NCBI GenBank assembly: GCA_004322045.1
Contig: SCRN01000034.1
Span: 186,001-250,000, forward strand
Source of the DNA: Paraburkholderia sp.
Lineage (GTDB): Bacteria > Pseudomonadota > Gammaproteobacteria > Burkholderiales > Burkholderiaceae
Reading direction: 5' to 3'
DNA: 64,000 nucleotides
Shown: piece after piece, positions 26,187 through 34,300 of the stretch
How the letters are laid out: each line of letters begins with the position of its first letter
Numbering within the stretch: the stretch's first letter is position 1
Made by a program: the position numbers and the translations under genes
The notes under the pieces: generated by a model
What the model was told of the DNA's origin: nothing
The model's input: the letters and a program-made list of their open reading frames with translations, nothing else
Databases searched by the model: none

Positions 26187-27710
26187 TCACGACGAGGGGG
26201 GCGCTTCCATGACCGCACGCGGCACCGACAAGCGGATCGAAAAACCCCCGTCCGCTTCCCTGCCGATCGCGACCGAGCCGCCGAGCCGGCGCACGCGCTC
26301 ACGAATCCCGGCAAGGCCGGAAGGACTCGGCCGTCCCTCGAGTTCGCCGGGGCTGCGCCCCCCATCCACGCCGTTATCGCGGATCGCGACCTCGCACGTC
26401 GTAGCGTCGCAAGAGAGTTCGATGCGAACGGCCGTTGCGTTTTGCGCATGCCGCACGACATTGGTCAGCGCTTCCTGAACGATACGAAAGATCGCTGTCG
26501 ATGCGGCCTCGTTGAACACGACATCGCACGCATCACTCTCGATGTCGATTCGCAGGCGCGAGCGCTGGCGGAAATCGTCGACGAGCCATTCGAGCGCCGG
26601 CAGCAAGCCGAGATCGTCGAGCACCGCAGGACGCAAGCCGGCCGCGAGCCGCCGCACCGAGGCGATTGCATGATCGACGGCCTCGCGCATCGCGAGCGCC
26701 CGCGTTCGCACTGCATCGAGCGCCTGCGGCTCGCGTTCGAGCGCCCGGGCGTCCACCATCGCGAGTGTCGATAGATCCATCTTCAGCGCGGTGAGCTGCT
26801 GCCCCAAATCATCATGCAGTTCGCGCGCGATGCGCTTCTTCTCTTCTTCGCGCGTCGCTTCGATACGCGCGGCAAGCTCGCTCGCGTATTCGAGCTGCCG
26901 CAACTGATTGCGCTCCGTGATGTCACGCACCACCTTGGCGAAGCCGACGAGTTCTCCTGCCACGCCATGCACGGCTGTGACGACGATGTTCGCGCAAAAG
27001 CGCGAGCCGTCCCGGCGCACGCGCCAGCCTTCATTCTCGATGCGGCCAGAGGCGGCGGCATCGGCAAGATCGCGTTCCGGGCGCCGCTCGGCCGTCTCCT
27101 CGATCGGATAGAGGCGAGAAAAATGCCGGCCGATGATTTCCTCGGCACGAAAACCGAGCACCCGGGTTGCCCCGCCGTTCCAACTCGTGATCTGTCCTCC
27201 GGGATCGAGCATGAAGATCGCGTCCTCCACGGCATCCATGAGCCGGCGCAAGCGCTCCTCGCTTTGACGCAGTTGTTCCTCGTTGCGGCGCCGTTCGGTC
27301 AAGTCGCGCGTGATCTTGGCGAAACCCACCACCTCGCCGGATTCGTCGCGCAGCGCCGTGATCACGACGTTCGCCCATAGGCGCGAGCCGTCTTTGCGAA
27401 CCCGCCAACCCTCGTCCTCCCATCGGCCGAGCTCGGCGGCGTGACGCAGTTCCTCATCGGGATAGCCGCGCGCGGCGACCTCCTCGGGATAAAACACCGA
27501 AAAGTGGCGGCCGATGATTTCTCGCGCCCGATATCCCTGGATCCGCTCGGCCCCCGCATTCCATGTCGCAATCCGGCCCTTCGCATCGAGCAGAAATATC
27601 GCGTAATCCTTGATCGAATCTACCAGCGCGCGATAGCGATCTTCCGGCGAGATGCGCTCTGACAGCGTCTCGCCAGCAGGCCTGCTCGAAGGTGAAGGTT
27701 GACTATCCAC
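26187..27710 (-). CDS. Soluble PAS-PAS sensor histidine kinase (HisKA_3, NarL type)
   Basis: A 507-residue cytoplasmic kinase without transmembrane helices. Two PAS/PAC domains (about residues 24-145 and 155-270, both ending GFAKI/VTRDxTERN-like) precede a HisKA_3 dimerisation helix with phospho-acceptor His299 in RIARELHDDLGQQ, and an HATPase domain with EALTNVVRHA and GLAGIRERV. I start at the GTG 27710 (GGGAG about 8 bases up); an ATG at 27785 is possible. It is divergent from the receiver-only gene at 27930, which may be its partner. The H-box is identical to that of the kinase at 29639, so the two may share targets. Confidence 0.92.
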   Translation of the reverse strand: MDSQPSPSSRPAGETLSERISPEDRYRALVDSIKDYAIFLLDAKGRIATWNAGAERIQGYRAREIIGRHFSVFYPEEVAARGYPDEELRHAAELGRWEDEGWRVRKDGSRLWANVVITALRDESGEVVGFAKITRDLTERRRNEEQLRQSEERLRRLMDAVEDAIFMLDPGGQITSWNGGATRVLGFRAEEIIGRHFSRLYPIEETAERRPERDLADAAASGRIENEGWRVRRDGSRFCANIVVTAVHGVAGELVGFAKVVRDITERNQLRQLEYASELAARIEATREEEKKRIARELHDDLGQQLTALKMDLSTLAMVDARALEREPQALDAVRTRALAMREAVDHAIASVRRLAAGLRPAVLDDLGLLPALEWLVDDFRQRSRLRIDIESDACDVVFNEAASTAIFRIVQEALTNVVRHAQNATAVRIELSCDATTCEVAIRDNGVDGGRSPGELEGRPSPSGLAGIRERVRRLGGSVAIGREADGGFSIRLSVPRAVMEAPPSS

Positions 27711-27929
27711 GGACCCGCTCCCGATTGCGCAGATACCCCAGTCTAGCCTCAGAGCAAGAAACGTGTCACCGAGGCTGCACCGCATCGCAAACGTTTGCCT
27801 CGACTCGTTTGTAGGCCTTACCTGACAAGGCCGCCCAAAGGCGCACAGAAATCACGTCCACTGCTGATTTCCTCGGCCAATCGTTTCGTGGACACTCGAA
27901 GCGTCAAGTCGAAATCGCAGCTGTCAATC

Positions 27930-28319
27930 ATGAAGGTGTTACTCGTAGAAGACTTTGCGCCCATTCGCGAGCGCTTGTGCGAACTCGTGCAGATGGTCCC
28001 GGGCGCACACATCGTGGCGCAAGCCGACGACCCGGCCGCCGCGCTTGCCGCGATCCGCGAGAGCGAGCCCGACGTCGTGATCGTCGATCTGCAGCTTCGG
28101 GCCGGCACGAGCGGCCTTACGATTCTGAAATGGCTGCGCGAGCATCGACCGGCGATTGCGGCGGTCGTGCTCAGCAATTCGGTGTACGCGCAGATGCGAA
28201 CGGCGTGTCTGGACCTCGGGGCGCGGTTGTTTCTCGACAAGGCGAGCGAATTCGCGCACCTGCCCAAGGTATTGGCAGATCTGAGCGATCAGTTGCCGGC
28301 TGCCGCATCGGACTCGTGA
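27930..28319 (+). CDS. Receiver-only response regulator
   Basis: A 129-residue single CheY-like receiver. Visible key residues are the acidic pair in LLVEDFAP, phospho-acceptor Asp53 in VIVDLQL, Ser82 and Lys104 in FLDKASEF. There is no output domain, so it may act by phosphotransfer or by binding a kinase. A longer in-frame version starting at 27795 is not conserved-looking. It lies 220 bases from the divergent kinase start. It is clearly a paralogue of the protein at 32640, sharing the DK-x-(T/S)-EF motif. Confidence 0.9.
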   Translation: MKVLLVEDFAPIRERLCELVQMVPGAHIVAQADDPAAALAAIRESEPDVVIVDLQLRAGTSGLTILKWLREHRPAIAAVVLSNSVYAQMRTACLDLGARLFLDKASEFAHLPKVLADLSDQLPAAASDS

Positions 28320-28513
28320 CCATTCAAGATGGTTCGCTGCCGCGCAAAACCATCGATCGACTTTCTTTGTCTTTTCCATTTTCTTTCATTATCGATACGA
28401 CACGCGCAAATACGATTGCACGAACATGGCGAGGCGCTTTATCGCTTGATTCACGTCAAAAGCGCGGCGTCGACGCGCACATAGAGTGAAGTCGTCACGG
28501 ACGGGAGATCGTC

Positions 28514-28861
28514 ATGCAACACATTCATCACGTTGATCGCTCCATCGCGCCGCACGCTGCGCCTACCTACCTCGGCAGCTATGTCTTTCCCGTGCTGCTT
28601 CTCGTCTCCGAGGTGTATCGGGTGGGCCATTGGATGGCCGCGCATGGCGTGGACTTCGCCGGTTTCGGCGAGCGCAGTTTCCAGTATCCGCTGATGCTCG
28701 CCGTGTTCGCGGTCCAACTCGTGGCCGAAGGCGTGTTTCTCGCCGTGGCGTGGATGAGCCGGCAAGCGGACCTCGAGCGCCGCTTCACCACGCTCTCGCT
28801 CGGCCTCGTCAGCTCCTTGCTGATCCTCGCCTTCGACTACGGTTTGCAAATCGCGTTTTAG
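28514..28861 (+). CDS. Hypothetical inner-membrane protein
   Basis: A 115-residue protein with a short His-rich N-terminus (MQHIHHVDRSIAPH) and three likely transmembrane helices (about 20-40, 58-82, 90-112). Start ATG at 28514 follows GGGAGATC. No family is recognised. It stands alone between the receiver gene and the small gene at 29073. The His-rich N-terminus is worth noting but too short to call metal-binding. Confidence 0.7.
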   Translation: MQHIHHVDRSIAPHAAPTYLGSYVFPVLLLVSEVYRVGHWMAAHGVDFAGFGERSFQYPLMLAVFAVQLVAEGVFLAVAWMSRQADLERRFTTLSLGLVSSLLILAFDYGLQIAF

Positions 28862-29072
28862 ACGCGCATCGCAGCACCTGTGCGGCTCACACGCTCGATG
28901 ATGTAGGCAAATGCTGACAACGATGCACGCAGACCTACGCGAAGTTCGGCGACCCCTTATTTTCAATGCACGCAGCGCGGCCAATACTTTAGACAACGGA
29001 TACCGATCCGCAGAGCCGCACTCCGAAGTTTCCGGTCACGGCTCTCGATCAAACGCCATACGGAGAGCCGCC

Positions 29073-29261
29073 ATGTCGCCCCACGTCACGAAAAAAGCCC
29101 CAGCCGGAAGTGTCGAAGCGATCCTCGAGCTCGCGCGCGACGCTGGCCTGCTCATCACGCTCGACGGCCAGATCGGGCGCGAGAAATACCAGAGCGTGGC
29201 GGGCTCTCTCACGTCGTTTTTGCGGTTCGTCGACGCGCTGCGCGAAACGAACGACACCTGA
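29073..29261 (+). CDS. Small hypothetical protein
   Basis: A 62-residue soluble protein starting MSPHVTKKAPAGS at 29073, with GGAGAG about 5 bases upstream. The sequence VEAILELARDAGLLITLDGQIGREKYQSV is a helix-strand-helix type pattern, ending in a helix FLRFVDALRETND. No known family is recognised. It is convergent with nothing and has no close operon partner. Confidence 0.55.
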   Translation: MSPHVTKKAPAGSVEAILELARDAGLLITLDGQIGREKYQSVAGSLTSFLRFVDALRETNDT

Positions 29262-29638
29262 GGTCAACCGAGGCCAACCGCTTCGTGGAATCTCCCAATA
29301 CGGCGGATCGACGGTTTGCTTGATCTTCCAACCCGGCGTCATTGCTCATTTCGTTCCGCAACCGCCGTTCGACGACACGACCCGACCCGCCCCGACCGGT
29401 CGAGGTCAACGCCCCTCCTGGCGACAGCGCGCTAATCCATCGCGTCTTTTTCTTCTCTGATCTATTCTTTGCGTGAGCGGCGACGATACGCACGATAAAC
29501 GCCCGCCATTGGCACGCGCTCGTTTATCCAGCACAATTGGCCCAAGCACGCATAAAGCGCGCCAGGCAATCAGCAGCCAGCGTCACCTATTTCGGCCCCG
29601 GCCTGTTCAGGCGGCACGGGAATTGGACCCTCCGCAGG
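29262..29638. other. Intergenic region before the CHASE kinase
   Basis: About 375 bases. The frame of the following kinase is open back to 29537, but the DNA there lacks a ribosome-binding site. I see no gene, repeat or operator. It probably carries the promoter of the kinase operon. Confidence 0.45.
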
Positions 29639-31834
29639 ATGCGCATGCCCGCAGCAGGAAACACGCCTTCATCAGCCAAGCCGGCCGCCGCACGCAAGGA
29701 CGGCGGCACGCCGCTGCGCGCACCGTTGCTGGCAGCCGCGCTGACGGGCGCCATTTTCCTCGCCGCGGCCCTCGTCTCCGCGTTGATCGTGCGCGATCAC
29801 CTGCTCGACGTGGCGCAGGCGAACTTCGATGCGCGGGCCGCGCACGTCACTTCCGACATCCGGCGCGAGCTATCGCTGTGCTCCGAGTTGCTGCGAGGCG
29901 CCAGCGGCCTCATCGTCTCCCAAGCGCAGTCGAGCGGGGACGGTAAGCCGTCGGCGGAAGTCTGGGACCGGTATATCTCGCGCCTGGACTTGGACGACAC
30001 GCCGCCCTGCGTACGCACATTGGGTTACGCCGATGCATCGCCGGCCGCGATCGCGGCGGCGCCGGGGGCCGCGAACGAGGGCGCGACGACCGGTCCGCTC
30101 GCTCATTCGGTGCTGATGTGGCCGCCGCGCGGGGAAGCGGCCGATGGCGTGGACCTCGGCGTTAGCGACGCGACGCGCGCCGCCTTGATGCGCGCCGCCA
30201 ACAGCGGCGACGTGGCGATGTCGGTCCGGCCGCTGGCACGCGAAGGCGCAAGTGGGACGGAGCCGGCCGAGAGCCAGACGCGCGCGCGCGTCGATCTCTA
30301 TTTGCCCGTCTACCGGGTGGCGCCGCCGCCCGTGCTCGTGCCGGCGCGTCGCGCCGCGCTGCTCGGTTTCGTCCTCGCGCGCCTGGACACGGAATATTTG
30401 TTCGCGAGCATCGCGGCGCATGAACCCAATATGCAAATGCGCGTCTCGGCCGGCCAGCCGCCCATTGCGCTTTACCCTCCGGGCGCCGCCGTTTCGGGCC
30501 AAAACGCGCGCAGCCAGCTTTTTCGCCATACCGATACGCTGCGCGTCGGCGGCCAACCGCTGTCGCTCGACTACGCGACGAGCGATCCCGCGCTGAAAGA
30601 CTCGGCCAATTTCAGCAGCAGCGCGATCTTGTCCGCAGGCTTCGCGGCCGCGCTCATTACCGGCGCGGCAGTGTTCGTGTTTATGCGCAAACGCGGCATG
30701 ACCCTCGCAGAAGCCGGATTGGCGCGTTCTCGCTCGTCCTTGAACGAAGCACGGATGATGGCGATTTTTCACTCGTCGGGCGAAGCGATCATCACGCTCG
30801 ACGAACGACAGCGAATCGTGTTGTTCAACCCCAGCGCGGAACAAGTGTTTCGCTGCTCCGCGATGGACGCGATAGGCACGTCGATCGACCGCTTCATTCC
30901 CGCCCGCTTTCGCGAGGTGCACCGCAAGCATGTCGAGCGTTTCGGCGAGACGGGCGTGACCCAACGCAAGATGGGCCGGCAGCAGTTGGTGCTGATGGGG
31001 CTGCGGGCCGATGGCGAAGAGTTTCCGCTCGAAGCGTCGATTGCACAGGTGGGCGACGGCCAGGGCGGCAAGCTGTTCGCTGTCATGCTGCGTGATGTCA
31101 CCGAGCGCATTCAGGCCGAGGAGGCCCTGAAGGCGTCGCGCCAGGAGTTGCGCGAGCTGTCGGCCAACCTGCAGAACGTTCGCGAAGACGAAAAAACCCG
31201 CATCGCAAGGGAGCTCCACGACGATCTGGGGCAGCAATTGACCGCGCTGAAGATGGATTTGTCATTGGTCGAGCAATCCCTGGCCGAGGTCCCGTCGGCG
31301 CCCCCGCCCGTGCTCGCGCAACTGCAGGGGATGCGGCGGCTCATCGATTCGACGGTGGGCTCGGTGCGGCGCATCGCGGCCGATTTGCGCCCTGTCATGC
31401 TCGACGATCTAGGCTTGCTGCCCGCGATCGATTGGTTGCTCAACGACTTCACGACGCGCTACGGCATCGACATCGAGCGCCGCATCGAGCCCGGCAATAC
31501 GAGCTTTTCGAAGAGCGGCGCCACGACGATATTTCGCATCGTCCAGGAAGCGTTGACGAACGTGGCGCGGCACGCCGAAGCCACACGCGTGTCGATTTCG
31601 CTCTTCAGTGAAGACTGCCACTGCACGGTGCGCATCGCCGACAACGGGCACGGGGCGCGCGATGCGCAAGCAACCGAAGGACATGGGGAGAAATCCTTCG
31701 GGTTGCTCGGGATACGGGAACGCGTGCACATCTTGGGCGGGTCGGTTTCGATCGATACGGCGCTCGGCCGCGGTTTCGCGTTGACGGTGCGCATTCCGCT
31801 GGCCGCAATACAACAGGAAGAGGCCCTGCAATGA
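29639..31834 (+). CDS. Membrane CHASE-PAS sensor histidine kinase (HisKA_3)
   Basis: About 731 residues. One transmembrane helix (about 30-50) and a second (about 330-355) flank a CHASE-like extracytoplasmic sensor domain; a PAS domain (about 380-500, ending FAVMLRDVTERI), HisKA_3 with His527 in RIARELHDDLGQQ, and HATPase (EALTNVARHA, GLLGIRERV) follow. ATGs at 29639 and 29645 are both possible starts; an upstream TTG at 29537 seems unlikely. The stop overlaps the LuxR-type regulator start (ATGA), so the pair is a classical two-component system. Ligand unknown; CHASE domains bind small extracellular molecules. Confidence 0.93.
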   Translation: MRMPAAGNTPSSAKPAAARKDGGTPLRAPLLAAALTGAIFLAAALVSALIVRDHLLDVAQANFDARAAHVTSDIRRELSLCSELLRGASGLIVSQAQSSGDGKPSAEVWDRYISRLDLDDTPPCVRTLGYADASPAAIAAAPGAANEGATTGPLAHSVLMWPPRGEAADGVDLGVSDATRAALMRAANSGDVAMSVRPLAREGASGTEPAESQTRARVDLYLPVYRVAPPPVLVPARRAALLGFVLARLDTEYLFASIAAHEPNMQMRVSAGQPPIALYPPGAAVSGQNARSQLFRHTDTLRVGGQPLSLDYATSDPALKDSANFSSSAILSAGFAAALITGAAVFVFMRKRGMTLAEAGLARSRSSLNEARMMAIFHSSGEAIITLDERQRIVLFNPSAEQVFRCSAMDAIGTSIDRFIPARFREVHRKHVERFGETGVTQRKMGRQQLVLMGLRADGEEFPLEASIAQVGDGQGGKLFAVMLRDVTERIQAEEALKASRQELRELSANLQNVREDEKTRIARELHDDLGQQLTALKMDLSLVEQSLAEVPSAPPPVLAQLQGMRRLIDSTVGSVRRIAADLRPVMLDDLGLLPAIDWLLNDFTTRYGIDIERRIEPGNTSFSKSGATTIFRIVQEALTNVARHAEATRVSISLFSEDCHCTVRIADNGHGARDAQATEGHGEKSFGLLGIRERVHILGGSVSIDTALGRGFALTVRIPLAAIQQEEALQ

Positions 31835-32478
31835 CAAAGGTACTTTTGGCTGACGACCACGCGCTCGTGCGCGATGGCCTGCGCCATATTCTCGAAGGCA
31901 CGAGCGGCTTCGAGGTCGTCGGAGAGGCATACGATGGGCCCACCACCATCGCGCTGGTGCGCAGCACGCCGGCGGACGTTCTCGTGCTCGATCTGTCGAT
32001 GCCGGGGCGCAACGGCATCGAGCTCGTCAAGCAAATCAAGGATGAGCTGCCGACGCTGCGCGTGCTCGTCTTGACGATGCATGCCGAGCAACAATACGCC
32101 GTACGCGCGTTCAAAGCGGGCGCATCGGGCTATTTGACCAAGGAAAGCGCGAGCAAGGAGCTCGTATCGGCGCTGAGCAAAATTTCGGCCGGCGGCGTGT
32201 ACGTGAGCTTGTCGATGGCGGAACGGCTCGCGCAAAGCTTGAACGAGCCCACCGACATGCTGCCGCATCAACGGTTGTCGGATCGCGAATTCGACGTGTT
32301 CCGGCGCATCGCGTCGGGTCAGACGATCAGCGAGATCGCGCATGAACTGTGCGTCAGCGCAAAAACGGTCAGCACCTACAAGACGCGCATTCTAGAAAAG
32401 ATGCAGATGCCGCACGAAGCGGCCCTCGTCCGCTATGCGATTCAGCACAAGCTGTTCGAAGACAGCGAGGATTTGTAA
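31831..32478 (+). CDS. NarL/FixJ-type (LuxR HTH) response regulator
   Basis: A 215-residue regulator overlapping the upstream kinase by 4 bases. The receiver has Asp-Asp in LLADDH, phospho-acceptor Asp54 (LVLDLSMPG), Thr82 and Lys104. A LuxR-type HTH follows at about 150-210 (LSDREFDVFRRIASG, EIAHELCVSAKTVSTYK). It is the presumed output of the CHASE kinase and acts as a DNA-binding dimer. Target genes are not indicated; nearby genes on the same strand include the receiver-only protein at 32640. Confidence 0.95.
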   Translation: MTKVLLADDHALVRDGLRHILEGTSGFEVVGEAYDGPTTIALVRSTPADVLVLDLSMPGRNGIELVKQIKDELPTLRVLVLTMHAEQQYAVRAFKAGASGYLTKESASKELVSALSKISAGGVYVSLSMAERLAQSLNEPTDMLPHQRLSDREFDVFRRIASGQTISEIAHELCVSAKTVSTYKTRILEKMQMPHEAALVRYAIQHKLFEDSEDL

Positions 32479-32639
32479 CGATCCGTTACCTCGCGCCCGC
32501 CGTTCGTTGCGCGAAGAGCCACTACACGGGGCCGTGGCGTTTCGTGTAGGCAAAGGATGACAAGCGCCTTCCGCATGACTTACAACACATTCCTACCGGG
32601 ACGATATTTATTTGGCCGAGCGCTGACGATACTGTGCTC

Positions 32640-33050
32640 ATGAAATCGAGCATCCTCTCACCGCTAAGAGTGTTCGTCGTCGACGAGTCAACCCTCGTGC
32701 GCGAACGTCTCACCCAGCATATCGGCCCCGATGGCGCCGCATGCATCGTCGGCGAAGCCGAGGACGTCGAGATGGCGCTGCAAGGTATAGCCGATACCGA
32801 TGCGGAGGCTGTCGTCCTCGATCTGCGCCTGATCGACAGCAACGGGATGGACCTGCTCCACGCGTTGCGCGATCGAACCGATCCCATTGTCACGATCGTG
32901 CTGACCAACTACGCGTCTCCGGTATTTCGCGAGGCGAGCGTAACCGCCGGCGCCGATTACTTCTTCGACAAGACGACGGAATTCGATCTGGCGATGGAAA
33001 CGATCGCCCGTTTGGCGCGCGAAAAGGCGCACGGCGCGGGGCATCGTTAA
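32640..33050 (+). CDS. Receiver-only response regulator (second copy)
   Basis: A 136-residue single receiver with Asp61 (VVLDLRL), Thr89 (IVLTNY) and Lys111 (FFDKTTEF), plus the acidic pair in VVDEST. There is no output domain. It resembles the protein at 27930 in length and in the DK-x-(T/S)-EF end. An upstream GTG at 32634 is in frame, but the ATG at 32640 gives the better N-terminus. It follows the LuxR-type regulator by 161 bases, so it may be a separate transcript. Its role could be cross-talk or a phosphate sink for one of the two kinases. Confidence 0.88.
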   Translation: MKSSILSPLRVFVVDESTLVRERLTQHIGPDGAACIVGEAEDVEMALQGIADTDAEAVVLDLRLIDSNGMDLLHALRDRTDPIVTIVLTNYASPVFREASVTAGADYFFDKTTEFDLAMETIARLAREKAHGAGHR

Positions 33051-33081
33051 ACGCTTACGGCAGATTCGACGTTCGACGGCG

Positions 33082-33399
33082 TCATGCGCCGCGGCGCACA
33101 AAATCGCTGCCTCGATGGGTCAGTTCGCGTTCGGCATAGTCGAACGCCGCGCGCACCGCCGCCTCCGGATCCTTGTCGGCACAATGCGGCAATGGGATAA
33201 ATTGCTTCTCGGGCGTCACGATGTCAAGACGCGCGTCGTAGTAGAGCCCATTCGGCCCGCGCATGGCTTCGATCGCGAGATGGCAATGGCTCACGTGCGC
33301 TGCGAAGCGCATGAGTCGCAGGAGTTGGACGCCGGCCTCGGCTTCTATTCGCGCCGCCCCAGGAAAGCCGACGTACACGATTTGCATGCCGATGCCCAT
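33082..33399 (-). CDS. Short HPF/RaiA-like ribosome-associated protein
   Basis: A 105-residue protein that follows the hibernation-factor (HPF/RaiA) pattern: a first strand MQIVYVGF, a helix with Glu/Ala, a strand HCHLAIEAMR, then YYDARLDIVTPEKQF and a long C-terminal helix with Glu and Arg (AAVRAAFDYAERELTHR). It is about the size of short HPF. It may bind the 30S subunit under starvation. Start 33399 has GGTGAGG just upstream; an internal ATG at 33387 is possible. The match is by fold pattern and is moderate. Confidence 0.65.
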   Translation of the reverse strand: MGIGMQIVYVGFPGAARIEAEAGVQLLRLMRFAAHVSHCHLAIEAMRGPNGLYYDARLDIVTPEKQFIPLPHCADKDPEAAVRAAFDYAERELTHRGSDFVRRGA

Positions 33400-33653
33400 T
33401 TCCTCACCTTCATTCGGTCACCGATCGCGCGCCGCCAGCATGCGGCATTCGACGGGTTGGCTCTCATGTTGGCGCATCGGATTTGAAGGGGCTTGACCTG
33501 TGTCAACGGAGCGCGACAGTACGGGCGCGCTCCGCGTGGAATGCGCGCGGGAGCGCCGCGCACCGACGACTTCCGTGCGAGGCGGATAGCGCGAGACTGG
33601 GGCGGCGGGCGAATCGGACCGCCCCGCGCGGCCGGCGCTCAGATGCTGCGGTG

Positions 33654-34289
33654 CTAGGTCGGCTCGCCGCTCACTAGAGACGCCATCGGACGAACGCAGT
33701 ATGGCGCGGTATCAGCTTTGGCTTCCGGCTTCACGCAGTATGCCTGTGCAGCGCCCTTCGCTTCCGGCTTCACACAATACGCCTGCGCATCGCCGTTCGC
33801 TTCCGGCTTCACGCAGTACGCCTGCGCATCGCCCTTCGCTTTCGGCTTCACGCAATACGCCTGAGCATCGCCCATCACCGCAGGCCTCACGCAGTAGGCG
33901 GTGCCTTCGCCGAACTCATACGCGACCAATTCACTGCTGTGCGCCGTCAGTGCGAGATGACGGGCCTCGTCCTCACCGCCGTCGATGCCGCTATAGGGAT
34001 CGTGATGAATCATATAGCCGAAGATCCGTTCGCAGTCGGCGCTGTAACGTTGCGTGTCCAGGATATGCATGTGCCAGAATTCATCCACCTCCTTGCTCGG
34101 CACGATCGGCGCATCAGGATATTTCGCCGCCAACTTGAGGAATTGCCGGTATCCCGCTTCCGCGCGCTCGATCGTGCGCAATGCCAGAACGCCATCGTGC
34201 CGATGCATGAGCTTAGCCTTGATCCGGCCGAAGTCGAGCGCGTCGATGGCGTTGTACATATCGGTAACACCCCGTTTCGTGGTCTCCAT
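33654..34289 (-). CDS. GRDP/DUF1399-like protein with six YCV(K/R)P repeats
   Basis: A 211-residue protein. Residues 10-125 follow the GRDP (DUF1399) pattern, with a His/Cys-rich core VDEFWHMHILDTQRYS, then CERIF and HHDP (W72, H73, H75, C86, H95, H96) that could bind metal. Residues 129-201 are six tandem units of about 13 residues, each with the core YCV(K/R)P; the typical unit is AQAYCVKPEAKGD. This exact tandem is unusual and looks like a repeat core peptide or a metal-binding tail. The start at 34289 is preceded by AAGGAAG. It has no signal peptide. Function unknown; no modifying enzyme is seen nearby. Confidence 0.75.
   Translation of the reverse strand: METTKRGVTDMYNAIDALDFGRIKAKLMHRHDGVLALRTIERAEAGYRQFLKLAAKYPDAPIVPSKEVDEFWHMHILDTQRYSADCERIFGYMIHHDPYSGIDGGEDEARHLALTAHSSELVAYEFGEGTAYCVRPAVMGDAQAYCVKPKAKGDAQAYCVKPEANGDAQAYCVKPEAKGAAQAYCVKPEAKADTAPYCVRPMASLVSGEPT
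33687..33905 (-). repeat. Six-unit tandem repeat (about 39 bp) encoding YCV(K/R)P
   Basis: Coding tandem repeat inside the GRDP-like gene. The middle four units are nearly identical in DNA and protein; the first and last are diverged (AYCVRPAVMGD, PYCVRPMASL), as expected for repeats that grow by slippage or unequal exchange at the centre. Confidence 0.85.
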
Positions 34290-34300
34290 GATGCTTCCTT

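Noticed and set aside
29870-31237. A 455-codon open frame antisense to the CHASE kinase
   Set aside because: Typical high-GC shadow; the sense strand encodes clear kinase domains.
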